Of a stretch of 64,000 nucleotides of DNA, positions 47,675-57,592 are shown in pieces. How positions within the stretch are numbered: the stretch's first letter is position 1; each line of letters begins with the position of its first letter. The DNA comes from Mycolicibacterium litorale (GTDB taxonomy: Bacteria; Actinomycetota; Actinomycetes; Mycobacteriales; Mycobacteriaceae): positions 3,658,001 through 3,722,000 of the forward strand of contig NZ_AP022586.1 in assembly GCF_010731695.1 (NCBI RefSeq), given 5' to 3'. A model generated the notes under the pieces. The model searched no databases. It was not told the origin of the DNA and saw nothing but the letters and a program-made list of their open reading frames with translations. Made by a program: the position numbers and the translations under genes.

Positions 47675-48172
47675 GTGTCACTGGTCGTACCGCCGTATCC
47701 GCCGCCGCGCTACACCGATGACGAGCCCGAGGTCAGCGCGTGGCTCAAACGCGCGAACGAGCCGCCGGACTACGACGCCTTCGGCCTCGTGCGGTACCAC
47801 TACCTGGCCAACCAGGAAGCCACCGGCGGGGACTACGGGCTCTACCGCGTCGAGATCGCGCCGCGCGGCGGCGGGCCAGGCCCGCACTTCCACCGGGCGA
47901 TGTCCGAGGCGTTCTTCGTCCTGTCCGGCACCATCAAGCTCTACGACGGGCGGGACTGGGTCGACGGCAACCGCAACGACTTCCTCTACGTGCCGCCGGG
48001 CGGCATCCACGGTTTCCGCAACGAGGCCGACGAGCCCGCGTCGATCCTGATGCTGTTCGCCCCCGGAGCACCGCGTGAGCACTACTTCGAGGGCTTGGCC
48101 CAGCTCGGCGAGATGACCGACGCCGAGCGCAGGGAGTGGTTCGTCAAGAACGACAATCACTTCGTGGAATGA
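47675..48172 (+). CDS. Cupin-domain protein
   Basis: 165 residues. Cupin motif 1 GGPGPHFHRAMSEAFFVLSG and motif 2 LYVPPGGIHGFRNEADEPA with metal-binding histidines and glutamate. Small metal-containing cytoplasmic protein of unknown substrate (quercetinase-like cupins look like this). GTG 47675 follows the SDR by 20 bases, so probably co-transcribed. It overlaps the convergent UvrA-like gene by 16 bases. Confidence 0.85.
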   Translation: MSLVVPPYPPPRYTDDEPEVSAWLKRANEPPDYDAFGLVRYHYLANQEATGGDYGLYRVEIAPRGGGPGPHFHRAMSEAFFVLSGTIKLYDGRDWVDGNRNDFLYVPPGGIHGFRNEADEPASILMLFAPGAPREHYFEGLAQLGEMTDAERREWFVKNDNHFVE

Positions 48173-50697
48173 CGTAGACGGGCGGCCAGATACGGCGCGG
48201 TGCGGCTGCCTTCGGCCCGGCTGACCTCCCGCGGTGTCCCGGCGGCGACCACCTGTCCGCCGTCGGCGCCCGCGCCGGGTCCGAGATCGACCACCCAGTC
48301 CGACCCCGCCACCATCCGCATGTCGTGCTCGGCCACCACGACGGTGTTGCCCGCGTCGACGAGGCGGTGCAGCTGCGCGTCGAGCAGATCCACATCCGAC
48401 GGGTGCAGCCCGGTGGTGGGTTCGTCCAGCACGTAGAGCGTGTGGCCGCGCCGCGGCCGTTGCAGCTCCGAGGCCAGCTTGATGCGCTGAGCTTCGCCAC
48501 CGGACAATTCGGTCGCGGGCTGCCCGAGCCTCAGGTAGCCGAGCCCCACCTCGCGCAGCGTCGTCAGGCTGCGGGCGGCGCCCGCGATGTCGGTGAAGAA
48601 CTCCGACGCCTCGTCGACGGTCATGGCGAGCACCTCGGCGATCGTGCGGCCCCGGTACCGGATCTTCAGCGTGGCCTCGTTGTAGCGGGCGCCCCGACAG
48701 GTCGGGCACGTGCCGTATGTGCCTGGCAGGAACAGCAATTCGACCGAGACGAAACCCTCGCCCTGACAGGTCGGGCACCGGCCCTCGGCGACGTTGAACG
48801 AGAACCGGCCGGCCGTCCAGCCCCGGCGACGGGCGGCGGGCGTCGCCGCGAACTCGCGGCGGACGGCGTCGAAGAGCCCGGTATAGGTGGCCAGAGTGGA
48901 ACGGGGGGTGCGCCCGATCGGCTTCTGGTCCACCGCCACCAACCGCGTGATCGCCTCCACCCCCTCGGCACGCACACCGATCGACGCGTCGTGGTCCAGG
49001 TCGGCGACCTCGGCGTCGGGATCTTCGCCATCAGCCTCGGATTCGGCGTACACGGCGCGGCCCAGATGGCGGTTGACCACATCGTCGAGCACCTTCACCA
49101 CGAGCGTCGACTTACCCGAACCCGACACCCCAGTGACCGCCGTGAAGACGCCGAGCGGCAGATCGACGTCCAGCTCGCGCAAGTTGTGCGACGAGATGCC
49201 CTGCATCCGTAGCCATCCCAACGGCGCGCGTGGTGACCGCGCCGTCGTGGCCGCGGTGTCGAAAAGGTATCTCCCGGTGACCGATTCGCTGACCTCGGCG
49301 AGACCCGGTACCGGTCCGCTGTAGAGGACCTCTCCGCCGAGTTCCCCCGCCCCGGGGCCGACGTCGACGATCCAGTCGGCGCGGCGCACCACGTCCATGT
49401 CGTGTTCGACGACGAACACCGAATTGCCCGCGCGCCGAAGGCGATCCAGCACATCGAGCAACGGCTCCGCGTCGGCGGGATGCAGACCCGCCGACGGTTC
49501 GTCCAGGACGTAGAGCACGCCGAACAACCCCGCGCGCAGCTGGGTGGCCAACCGGAGCCGCTGCAGCTCGCCCGGGGAGACCGTCGGAGTGCGGCGGTTC
49601 AGCGTCAGGTAACCCAGGCCCAGGTCGACGAGCACCTGGATGCGGGCCACGAGGTCGGCGGCGATCATCGTGGCCACCTCGGTCAGCTCACCGGATGCCG
49701 TCGACTCGAACGCCGCCGCCGCGTCGGTGCGCGCGGCGACCGGGCGCAGTGCGTCGGCGAGTTCGGCCAGCGGCATCGCCACATAGTCGGCGATCGTGCG
49801 GCCGGCGAACGTGACCCTCAGCGCTTCGGGGCGCAGTCCCGATCCCCCGCACAACCCGCACTCGACGGTGTTGACGTACTGCAGCACCCGGCGGCGCATC
49901 GTGGCGCTCTGCGAGTTGGCCAGGGTGTGCCTGACGTGGCGTTCCGCACTCGAGAACGTCCCGTTGTAGTAGTAGTCGGCGGTGACGGGATGCCGGCCCG
50001 GGTCGATCTCGACGGTCGGCTGCTCGTCGGTGAAGAGTATCCAATCACGTTGCCGTTTCGGCAGTTTGCGCCAGGGCCGGTCGATGTCGTAGCCGAGGGT
50101 GATGAGGATGTCACGCAGGTTCTGCCCCTGCCAGGCCCCCGGCCACGCGGCGACGGCGCCGTCGCGGATGGTCAGCGACGGATCCGGGACGAGCGTCTGT
50201 TCCGTCACCTCGTGGATCCGGCCCAGACCGTGACACTCCGGACACGCCCCGACCGCGGTGTTCGGGGAGAACGCGTCGGAGTCCAGGCGTTCGGTGGCAC
50301 CGCGCGGGTAGGTGCCGGCCCGGGAGAACAGCATCCTGAGCAGATTGGACAGCGTCGTGACGGTGCCCACCGTCGACCGCGACGTGGCCGATCCCCGGCG
50401 CTGCTGCAGCGCGACCGCCGGCGGCAACCCGGTGATGTCGTCGACCTTCGGCGCGTCGGTCGGCAGCAGCAACCGCCGGGCGTACGGGGCGACCGACTCG
50501 AAATACCGGCGTTGGGCCTCGGCGTAGATGGTCCCGAACGCCAGCGACGACTTCCCCGATCCGGAGATCCCGGTGAACGCGACGAGCGCGTCACGCGGGG
50601 CCGCCACGTCCACGCCCTTGAGGTTGTGCACCCGCGTGCCGTAGACGCGCACGCAGGGGTCGTGCTCGCCGGCGGGCGGATCAGCGGTGGCCGTCAT
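48157..50697 (-). CDS. UvrA-like ABC-class ATPase (UvrA2-type)
   Basis: 846 residues, shorter than housekeeping UvrA (about 970), because the UvrB-binding insertion is missing. First ATPase: Walker [15 protein letters not shown], zinc module 1 [10 protein letters not shown] and CGLCGGSG, signature [16 protein letters not shown] (SPGE where SGGE is usual). Second: [13 protein letters not shown], zinc module 2 CPTCQGEGF and CPTCRGARY, signature [16 protein letters not shown]. UvrA2 proteins aid repair or drug tolerance without full UvrABC function. ATG 50697 is preceded by a palindrome at 50711. Confidence 0.88.
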   Translation of the reverse strand: MTATADPPAGEHDPCVRVYGTRVHNLKGVDVAAPRDALVAFTGISGSGKSSLAFGTIYAEAQRRYFESVAPYARRLLLPTDAPKVDDITGLPPAVALQQRRGSATSRSTVGTVTTLSNLLRMLFSRAGTYPRGATERLDSDAFSPNTAVGACPECHGLGRIHEVTEQTLVPDPSLTIRDGAVAAWPGAWQGQNLRDILITLGYDIDRPWRKLPKRQRDWILFTDEQPTVEIDPGRHPVTADYYYNGTFSSAERHVRHTLANSQSATMRRRVLQYVNTVECGLCGGSGLRPEALRVTFAGRTIADYVAMPLAELADALRPVAARTDAAAAFESTASGELTEVATMIAADLVARIQVLVDLGLGYLTLNRRTPTVSPGELQRLRLATQLRAGLFGVLYVLDEPSAGLHPADAEPLLDVLDRLRRAGNSVFVVEHDMDVVRRADWIVDVGPGAGELGGEVLYSGPVPGLAEVSESVTGRYLFDTAATTARSPRAPLGWLRMQGISSHNLRELDVDLPLGVFTAVTGVSGSGKSTLVVKVLDDVVNRHLGRAVYAESEADGEDPDAEVADLDHDASIGVRAEGVEAITRLVAVDQKPIGRTPRSTLATYTGLFDAVRREFAATPAARRRGWTAGRFSFNVAEGRCPTCQGEGFVSVELLFLPGTYGTCPTCRGARYNEATLKIRYRGRTIAEVLAMTVDEASEFFTDIAGAARSLTTLREVGLGYLRLGQPATELSGGEAQRIKLASELQRPRRGHTLYVLDEPTTGLHPSDVDLLDAQLHRLVDAGNTVVVAEHDMRMVAGSDWVVDLGPGAGADGGQVVAAGTPREVSRAEGSRTAPYLAARLRHSTK

Positions 50698-50710
50698 CGT
50701 GCGCTGAAGA

Positions 50711-50733
50711 GTACCCACGATGACCGTGGGTAC
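50711..50733. promoter_or_regulatory. Perfect palindrome upstream of the UvrA-like gene
   Basis: GTACCCACG-ATGAC-CGTGGGTAC: nine-base perfect arms and five-base spacer, 13 bases before the ATG on the minus strand. Either an operator for a dimeric repressor or a leader hairpin hiding the ribosome site. No matching regulator gene is nearby. Confidence 0.55.
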
Positions 50734-50916
50734 GCAGCGCGTTTGCTGCGCTCGTCGGCGCCCCGCCGGGTGCCGGACCGACTCGGCGGGCCGCCGAGTC
50801 CGCAGCCGTGACCGCGAACACCGGCGACACACCGGCTGTCCGGCGACGCGCCATGCGGATATGCGCCGCCGGAATCCGTTGCGTTAGGCTGTGTCCGATC
50901 AGTGAGGAGTCTCTGG

Positions 50917-52599
50917 GTGCGGGCATATGCAGCGCCCGACACCCAGGCTTTGCGGGGCTGGCAGCGTCGGGCATTGGTGCGGTATCTTGGCGCCAAACCA
51001 CGCGACTTCCTGGCGGTCGCGACCCCGGGTGCGGGCAAGACCACGTTTGCCCTGCGCATCGCGGCCGAGCTGCTGGCCGACGGCACCGTCGAACGAATCA
51101 CCGTGGTGGTGCCCACTGAACACCTCAAGATCCAGTGGGCCGCGGCGGCCGCCCGCATCGGCATCGCGCTGGACCCGAAGTTCAGCAACTCGAACTCCCA
51201 GACGTCGTCGGAGTACCACGGCGTCGTCATCACCTACGCCCAGGTGGCCACGCACCCGAGCCGCCACCGGGTTCGCACCGAGAACCACCGGACCCTGGTC
51301 ATCTTCGACGAGATCCACCACGGCGGCGACGCCAAGTCGTGGGGTGAGGCGATGCGCGAGGCGTTCAGCGACGCCACCCGCCGCCTCGCCCTGACGGGGA
51401 CGCCCTTCCGCAGCGATGACAGCCCCATCCCGTTCGTCAGCTACGTGCCCGACGCCGAAGGTTTGCTGCGTTCGGAGTCCGACCACACCTACGGCTACGC
51501 CGACGCGCTGGCCGACGGGGTGGTGCGGCCGGTCATCTTCCTGGCCTACTCGGGTGAGGCGCGGTGGCGCAGCAGCGCCGGCGAGGAGCACGCCGCCCGC
51601 CTCGGCGAGCCACTGAACGCCGAGCAGACCGCGCGGGCATGGCGCACGGTGCTCGACGCGAACGGTGAATGGATCCCCGCGGTCCTCAAGGCGGCCGACA
51701 CCCGGCTGCGACAGCTGCGGGCCGGGGGCATGCCCGATGCCGGGGCGATGATCATCGCCACCGACCAGACCGCCGCCCGCCAGTACGCGGCGCTGCTGAC
51801 GAAGATGACCGGCGAGGCGCCGACGGTGGTGCTCTCCGACGACCCCGGCGCCTCCGCGCGCATCGCCGAGTACTCCGCGGGCAACAGCGCGTGGCTGGTC
51901 GCGGTGCGCATGGTGTCCGAGGGCGTCGACGTGCCGCGCCTGGCGGTCGGGGTCTACGCCACCAGCGCTTCGACGCCGCTGTTCTTCGCCCAGGCGATCG
52001 GGCGCTTCGTGCGGTTGCGACGCCCCGGCGAGACCGCCAGCATTTTCGTGCCCTCGGTGCCGACCCTGCTCGACCTGGCCAGCCAGATGGAAGCTCAGCG
52101 CGACCATGTGCTCGGCAAACCGCATCGCGAGTCGATGGGCGACGAGGAACTCGTCGAGCGCCGCCGCAGCGAGCCCACCGAAGAGGACCGGGGCTTTGAA
52201 TCCCTCGGCGCCAGCGCCGAACTCGACCAGGTGATCTTCGACGGGGCATCGTTCGGCACGGCGACGCCGGCCGGCAGCGAGGAAGAGGCCGACTACCTCG
52301 GGATACCGGGCCTGCTCGACGCCGACCAGATGCGAGACCTGTTGCGCCGCAGGCAGGAAGAGCAACTCACCCGGCGCACCGCCTCGGGTGAGCCGCCGCC
52401 GGTGACACCCTACGGACAGCTCCGCGAACTGCGCCAGGAGCTCAACACCCTGGTGTCGCTGGCCCACCACCGGCTGAACAAGCCGCACGGCTGGATTCAC
52501 AACGAGCTCCGCCGGATCTGCGGCGGGCCACCGGTGGCCGCAGCGACGTCGGATCAGTTGCAGGCCCGCATCGCGGCGGTGCGCACGCTCAAGGCCTGA
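50917..52599 (+). CDS. DEAD/DEAH-box helicase
   Basis: 560 residues. Superfamily II helicase: motif I FLAVATPGAGKTTFALRIAA, motif II IFDEIHHGG, motif III LALTGTPFRSD, motif IV-VI VSEGVDVPRLAVGVYATSAS and FAQAIGRFVRLRRPGETASI. About 150 C-terminal residues have no known domain. GTG 50917 is chosen because GAGGAG is seven bases before; the GTG at 50902 is the alternative. Divergent from the UvrA-like gene, so a DNA-repair pair sharing 219 bases is plausible. Nearest known relatives are the XPB-like ERCC3 helicases by motif only. Confidence 0.88.
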   Translation: MRAYAAPDTQALRGWQRRALVRYLGAKPRDFLAVATPGAGKTTFALRIAAELLADGTVERITVVVPTEHLKIQWAAAAARIGIALDPKFSNSNSQTSSEYHGVVITYAQVATHPSRHRVRTENHRTLVIFDEIHHGGDAKSWGEAMREAFSDATRRLALTGTPFRSDDSPIPFVSYVPDAEGLLRSESDHTYGYADALADGVVRPVIFLAYSGEARWRSSAGEEHAARLGEPLNAEQTARAWRTVLDANGEWIPAVLKAADTRLRQLRAGGMPDAGAMIIATDQTAARQYAALLTKMTGEAPTVVLSDDPGASARIAEYSAGNSAWLVAVRMVSEGVDVPRLAVGVYATSASTPLFFAQAIGRFVRLRRPGETASIFVPSVPTLLDLASQMEAQRDHVLGKPHRESMGDEELVERRRSEPTEEDRGFESLGASAELDQVIFDGASFGTATPAGSEEEADYLGIPGLLDADQMRDLLRRRQEEQLTRRTASGEPPPVTPYGQLRELRQELNTLVSLAHHRLNKPHGWIHNELRRICGGPPVAAATSDQLQARIAAVRTLKA

Positions 52600-52732
52600 C
52601 GCCCCCGTCGGCCGTTGACGATGGAAGAAGTCGGTTCGGCGACGCTGTCAACGGGCTGATCGAAAAACTACAGTCGGGGTACGCACAAGCGGGGGTTGCG
52701 ATGAATTCGGTTGTCCGCACGGGGTACCGGCA

Positions 52733-53833
52733 ATGGTCACACTCGATGAGTACTCGCGGCTAGTCTCGGCGATCCACGCCGCCGCCGTCACACCCGAGCA
52801 CTGGGTGGACGCGATGACGGCGGTGCGGCAGAGCCTGAACGCGACGACGGGGGCGATGCTGATCGCCGACGATGCAGGCCGGACCGCCGAACGGGCCAGC
52901 CTCGAACCCGATGCCCACCGCACCTACAGCGAGTACTACCACCGGATCGACTACGTCCTCTCGGCGGTGGAACGCGGCCCGGTCGGCGTCATCCACAGCG
53001 GGCAGGCGTTGATCGACTCCGAGGCCCGTGCCGAGTTCAATGTCGACTGGATTCGGCCCTACCACATGGACGACGGCCTGTTCGTGCGCCTGACCGGCAA
53101 TGAGCGGCCGGCGTGCTTCATCGTCGCCAACCCGCGTCGCGACGAGCCGTTCCTCACCGACGAGCGCGCGGAACTCGTGGCCGCCCTGGTCCCGCACCTG
53201 CAGCAGGCGCTGCGCACCGAGAAGTACCTCCACGAACTCAAGCGCGACGCCGTCGACCTCGCGGGCGCGATCGACTGCATGCGCCAGGCTGTACTCGTCG
53301 TCGCCGCGAAGGGCATTGTGGTGCACTGCAATGCGGCGGCGTCGGCCCTGGTGCGCCGAGCCGACGGTCTGACGGTTCGGTCGGGTCGGCTTCGCGCGTC
53401 CCGGTCGGACGTCGACGGCGCGGTGCAGCGCGCGGTGTCCGCCGCCCTCGGATCGAGCGACGGCGGCGCGCGCAGTGGGACGTCGGTGCTCTGTCCGCGG
53501 CCGTCGGGTGGGCGCCCCTACGTCGCACACACCTTCCCGTTCCCGGCCGGTGCCCACCACGACGGCGACGACCCCCGGGCGCTGATCGTGATCGCCGATC
53601 CCGACCAGCAACCGCTGCCGCCGAAGGCGATGCTGCGCAACCTGTTCGGTCTCACCAACGGTGAATCCGACGTGGCACTGCGGGTGGCGCGCGGGCAGGG
53701 TCTGGCGCCGATCTCCGAGGAGCTGTCGGTGTCTGTCGCGACGGTCAAAACCCACCTGCAGCACGTCTTCGACAAGACCGACACCCACCGCCAGGCCGAA
53801 CTGGTCCGCCTGCTCACTGCCCTGTTGCCGTGA
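52733..53833 (+). CDS. LuxR-type transcriptional regulator
   Basis: 366 residues. The C-terminal LuxR/NarL HTH at about 300-360 reads LTNGESDVALRVARGQGLAP, then ISEELSVSVATVKTHLQHVF, with DKTDTHRQAELVRLL after it. The N-terminal 280 residues are a PAS/GAF-like sensor without a phospho-acceptor. Its ligand is unknown. The stop overlaps the convergent flavin hydroxylase by 20 bases; since that gene begins elsewhere, no direct control is shown. ATG 52733 preceded by CACGGGGTACCGG. Confidence 0.86.
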   Translation: MVTLDEYSRLVSAIHAAAVTPEHWVDAMTAVRQSLNATTGAMLIADDAGRTAERASLEPDAHRTYSEYYHRIDYVLSAVERGPVGVIHSGQALIDSEARAEFNVDWIRPYHMDDGLFVRLTGNERPACFIVANPRRDEPFLTDERAELVAALVPHLQQALRTEKYLHELKRDAVDLAGAIDCMRQAVLVVAAKGIVVHCNAAASALVRRADGLTVRSGRLRASRSDVDGAVQRAVSAALGSSDGGARSGTSVLCPRPSGGRPYVAHTFPFPAGAHHDGDDPRALIVIADPDQQPLPPKAMLRNLFGLTNGESDVALRVARGQGLAPISEELSVSVATVKTHLQHVFDKTDTHRQAELVRLLTALLP

Positions 53834-55196
53834 GCGCCGGAGCGTTCGCACCCGCAGCGGGCACGCGCCGCCGCAGCGCCCGTGCCACCCGCACCATGAA
53901 CGCCGGATGCACCAAACGCCCGGGTGGGGCGACCATTCCGACCACACGCAGGAAGTCCTGGGTCACCAGCGGATCGACCTCGGCAGCGCGCAGCACATAT
54001 TCGGTGTAGGCGTTCGTCAGCCGCATCGGCAGCGCGGGCCGGCCCTGCACCTCCGGCAGCGCGAGGTCTGAGCCCACTGCGGTCTGCCACGCGACCCGCA
54101 CCGGTTTGGCCGCGGCGCGGTGGAACCGGCGGGGTAGGTCCGCCTCCCCCGCGCGCAGACACCGGTCCAGGACCGTCGCCTCGATCGCGGCGATCGTCAT
54201 ACCCTGCCCGTAGACGGGGTTGAAGCTGCACACCGCGTCCCCGACGACGACGAACCCGTCCGGCAGCCGTCCCATCCTGTCGTAACGCCGCCAGCGGTTG
54301 CTCGGATACTGATGCACCGTCACGCCGCCGAGCGGTTCCCCGGCGCGAACCGCTTCGACAGCGTATGCGGGGCCTCGCTTCTTGCAGAATGCGAGCAGTT
54401 CGGCCGGTGTGGCCGGGGGGCGAATCGGCCCCAGCGTCGCGGCGGCGACCAACCAGGTGTCGCTTTCACAGCGGAACATCGCGAACCCGCGAGGTTGTCC
54501 CGGCGCGAACATCCGGATGATCAGGTGCTGCCGCAGCGCTCCGTGCGGAATCCGCACCGGCATACTCGCATAGGCGACCCGCACCAGGAGCTCCTCGACG
54601 TCCGGCCGTCCGTAGCCCAGCTCGGCGAGGAACACCGGTGCTCGCGAGCCGCGGCCGGAGGCGTCGACCACGAGGTCGGCGTCGAGAGTCGTTGCCGCCC
54701 CGGCGGTGTCGCAGATCCGCACGCCCGTCACGCGGGACCCGGCGGTGGTCAGACCCTCGACGTGGTGACCGTCGCGGATCGTCACCTGGGGCAGCGCCAC
54801 GATCCGGCGCCGCACGTGCTGTTCCACCAGCGGGCGGCTGGCGTAGTGCTGAACCAGGCTGCCGGGGTCCGGGATCGCCCCTTCGCCCTTCATCCTGTGA
54901 CCGGAGAAGCTGACGTCGAATCTCGACAGATCGCCGTCGTCCCAGCGGTGGGCGCCCGCCTCGACCAGGGCGTCGAGGTAGCCCGGGAACAACTCCTCGA
55001 GGATCTCCGCGCAGCGGGTGAGCAGGGCATGCGGTTGCCACCCCTGCGGCACCCCGCGGCGGGGCACCACATCGTCGGTGAGGGGGTCGCGCTCCACCAC
55101 CGTCACCCGGTCGTAGTGGTCCGTGAGCACCCGGGCCGCCAACATCCCCGCCATACTCGCCCCGCACACCACCGCGTGCTGACCGACATTCGGCAT
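53814..55196 (-). CDS. FAD-dependent monooxygenase (PHBH fold)
   Basis: 460 residues. VVCGASMAGMLAARVLTDHY is the GxGxxG dinucleotide motif with G-A-S-M-A-G, VVDASGRGSRAPVFLAELGY and GFVVVGDAVCSFNPVYGQGM the GD motif and the FAD ribityl site. This is the layout of flavin hydroxylases, here close to a group that includes tetracycline- and polyketide-modifying enzymes. Substrate unknown. Convergent with the LuxR gene; upstream gap of 80 bases holds no gene. Confidence 0.87.
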   Translation of the reverse strand: MPNVGQHAVVCGASMAGMLAARVLTDHYDRVTVVERDPLTDDVVPRRGVPQGWQPHALLTRCAEILEELFPGYLDALVEAGAHRWDDGDLSRFDVSFSGHRMKGEGAIPDPGSLVQHYASRPLVEQHVRRRIVALPQVTIRDGHHVEGLTTAGSRVTGVRICDTAGAATTLDADLVVDASGRGSRAPVFLAELGYGRPDVEELLVRVAYASMPVRIPHGALRQHLIIRMFAPGQPRGFAMFRCESDTWLVAAATLGPIRPPATPAELLAFCKKRGPAYAVEAVRAGEPLGGVTVHQYPSNRWRRYDRMGRLPDGFVVVGDAVCSFNPVYGQGMTIAAIEATVLDRCLRAGEADLPRRFHRAAAKPVRVAWQTAVGSDLALPEVQGRPALPMRLTNAYTEYVLRAAEVDPLVTQDFLRVVGMVAPPGRLVHPAFMVRVARALRRRVPAAGANAPALTATGQ

Positions 55197-55276
55197 CGAT
55201 CACTCCTCCGTGTGACGTGTCGGTTCAACCCAATCACCGACAAGGGAGGCGCGCCTCAGCCGAACGGCTGAGATCG

Positions 55277-56092
55277 TCAGAGGCCCAACAATGCGGGCAG
55301 ATCCGCCACCGAATCGATGACGTGGTTGGGCTGCATCGCGAATTCGTCGGCGGCCCAACGGTCCAGCGTGTCCTGCCGGAATTTGCCGGTGCGTACCAGC
55401 ACACCGGTCATCCCGACCACCTGTGCCGCCAGCACGTCGTTGTTGAGATCATCGCCGACCATGTACATCTCGTCGGGGTCGACACCGAGCCGCGCCGCGG
55501 CGGCCAGGAATCCCTCGGGCGCGGGCTTGCCCACGGCGGTGGCCTTGCGCCCGGAGGTCTCCTCCATACCGATCAGGTACATGCCGGTGTCGATGCGCAA
55601 CCCATCGGTGGTGTTCCACGAGGTGCTCCGGTGCATGGCGACGACGGGGACGCCGCGCGCCATCCAGTCGTACACCCAGCTCAACGTCAGGTGGTCGTAT
55701 TCGGGGCCCGCACCCCCGAGCAGCACCACGTCCGGTGTCTCCGGGGGATCGCCGGGCCCGTAGTCGCCCGCGTACACCAGGTCGACCCCCGGCATGTCCT
55801 CACCGATCCGGCCGTTGTTGACCAGGAAGCACCGGGCGTCGGGATAGCGGTCTCGGACGTATTCGGCGGTCAGCACCGCGGCGGTGATCACCTCGTCGGC
55901 ACCGACCTGCATCCCGGCGTCGACGAGCAGCTCGGCGATCTGCCCGCGCGTCTTGGTCGTGGTGTTGGTCAGATAGGACCGGGCGATCTGGTGCTCGCTG
56001 AGCACCCGCAGGGCCTCCGCCGCACCGTCGATCGGTCGCCACGACGTCACCAGAACACCATCGATGTCGAAGAGCACTCCACCGATCGCCAT
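55277..56092 (-). CDS. HAD-superfamily hydrolase, class IIA
   Basis: 271 residues. Nucleophile Asp9 and Asp11 in VLFDIDGVLV; YLTNTTTKTRGQ is motif II; GDDLNNDVLAAQ is motif IV. The cap between motifs II and III makes it subclass IIA (NagD/LHPP-like), which act as phosphatases on small phosphoesters. Function not specific. Lies 45 bases downstream of the PH-domain gene on the same strand, so co-transcription is possible. Confidence 0.88.
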   Translation of the reverse strand: MAIGGVLFDIDGVLVTSWRPIDGAAEALRVLSEHQIARSYLTNTTTKTRGQIAELLVDAGMQVGADEVITAAVLTAEYVRDRYPDARCFLVNNGRIGEDMPGVDLVYAGDYGPGDPPETPDVVLLGGAGPEYDHLTLSWVYDWMARGVPVVAMHRSTSWNTTDGLRIDTGMYLIGMEETSGRKATAVGKPAPEGFLAAAARLGVDPDEMYMVGDDLNNDVLAAQVVGMTGVLVRTGKFRQDTLDRWAADEFAMQPNHVIDSVADLPALLGL

Positions 56093-56137
56093 GCGCCGAC
56101 AGTAAACCGCCCCGGACGACGCGCAACTCGAGCCCGG

Positions 56138-57592
56138 TCAATCCCGCGCCCACGGGAGCTGCCCCACCCACGGCGAGGCGCCCGCGGCGATCGACCACGC
56201 CAGGTCTGCGGGAACGTCGAGGACCCGGTACGCCTTCTCCCCAGCGGCGGTGGCGGCGATCAGCGTCGCCACCCCCGCCCGCCGCTGGAAGAACGTCTGG
56301 CGCACCGTCCACCCGATGATCCCGGCACCGGCGACGCAGTCGCGGCGACGCTCCACGCTGCCTGCGCGCGCCACAAGCCAGCCGTTCCCGACGCGGTGCC
56401 CCAGCGCGCGGACCCGGTCGGCCGCGAGCAGGGCACAGCACGCGGTCAGCGCCGCCCACGGCAACCACACCCAGATCGGCAGCGTGCCCACAACACTCAC
56501 CGCCGCCAGCACGGCGCCGGCGAGCGCAGGCAGCGCGAGTCCGCGGGCCCACCTGCGCCGCGCCGCCGCCGCGCCGTGACCCCGCAGCGGTCCGTTGACC
56601 TCCTCCTCGCCATCGATGAGATCACTCAACACCCGCCGCGCGGTCTGCGCCGGGCACGGCGGCAACAGCAGCGACGCCTCCCCCGCACCGCCCACCCCGG
56701 TCATGACCGCGTCCAGCCGTGCTCCGCCGAATGCCCGTACCAGCAGCGGTTCTCGCAGCGTGCCGCCGCGCAACCGGCGCATGTCGAAGGTGTGTTCCTG
56801 GCGTCGCAGGAGTCCGTGCTCGAGATGCAGGACGTCGGCATCGCGGCGCAGCACCAGGTTCCCGTAGGTCACCAGCGACCGCAGCACCGACAGCACGACC
56901 GAACCGATCAGCACGGCGATCACGACGGCGGCCACGGTGGTGGCGACCCCGAAGCGCTGCGCCGCATCGCGTCCGTCTGCGGCGAGGCGGGAATCGCGCA
57001 GCAGCGCACCGACTCCCGCCTGGTACAGCAGGCCCGCCGCCGCGGCGATCATCGCCAGTCCGGTGAAACTGAGCGGGCTGTATCTCAGCCACGCCGGCTG
57101 CCACCGCGCCAGCACCCGCCCCCTGGGCGCGGTGTCGGCGGGGACGGTCAGCGAACCCGCGAGCAATTCCGCCCGTAGGTGCGGCACCTGTCCGGCCTCC
57201 ACTGCGTCGAGCGCGAAGGCGTCGTCACCCCGCGCCTCCTGGCCGGTGCTCACCCGCAGCACCGTCAGCCCGAGCAACCGGTGCAGCAACCGTGCGTCCG
57301 TCGACACCGATCGAATCCTGTTGCGGGGCACTGACAGTACCCGCCGCTGCAGCACCCCCGCCCGCAGCTGGACCTCCTCGGCGTCGATGCGGTAGGTGGT
57401 GGTGAACCACCGCGCCACCCCGACGCCGACCGTCACCACCAGCGCGGCCACCGCCCACAAGGGGTTGCCGGTCGCCGAACCGAGCACCACCGACCCGACC
57501 AGCACCGGGATCTGCCGCGCCACCTCGTGCACCGGATGCACCAGCAGCATTCGCGGACTCAACCGCAGCCACTGCGGGGACGGGGCCGTCAC
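56138..57592 (-). CDS. Bacterial PH-domain membrane protein (YdbT-like)
   Basis: 484 residues. Pairs of membrane helices separate three bPH2 domains: IPVLVGSVVLGSATG near the start, then TTTYRIDAEEVQLRAGVLQR with VLSVPRNRIRSVSTDARLLH, a second helix pair near 180-255 and a third bPH2 at the end. YdbT-type proteins sit in the membrane with partners YdbS; function unknown but linked to envelope stress in other bacteria. It overlaps the 57589 gene by four bases (ATGA). Confidence 0.83.
   Translation of the reverse strand: MTAPSPQWLRLSPRMLLVHPVHEVARQIPVLVGSVVLGSATGNPLWAVAALVVTVGVGVARWFTTTYRIDAEEVQLRAGVLQRRVLSVPRNRIRSVSTDARLLHRLLGLTVLRVSTGQEARGDDAFALDAVEAGQVPHLRAELLAGSLTVPADTAPRGRVLARWQPAWLRYSPLSFTGLAMIAAAAGLLYQAGVGALLRDSRLAADGRDAAQRFGVATTVAAVVIAVLIGSVVLSVLRSLVTYGNLVLRRDADVLHLEHGLLRRQEHTFDMRRLRGGTLREPLLVRAFGGARLDAVMTGVGGAGEASLLLPPCPAQTARRVLSDLIDGEEEVNGPLRGHGAAAARRRWARGLALPALAGAVLAAVSVVGTLPIWVWLPWAALTACCALLAADRVRALGHRVGNGWLVARAGSVERRRDCVAGAGIIGWTVRQTFFQRRAGVATLIAATAAGEKAYRVLDVPADLAWSIAAGASPWVGQLPWARD

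Noticed and set aside
53814..53833. Overlap of LuxR and flavin hydroxylase genes as a frameshift or fusion
   Set aside because: The two genes are convergent and each has a full-length normal C-terminus; the overlap is simple.
55217..57178. 653-codon plus-strand open frame
   Set aside because: Runs against the HAD and PH-domain genes; composition is Arg/His/Gln-rich, typical of antisense frames.
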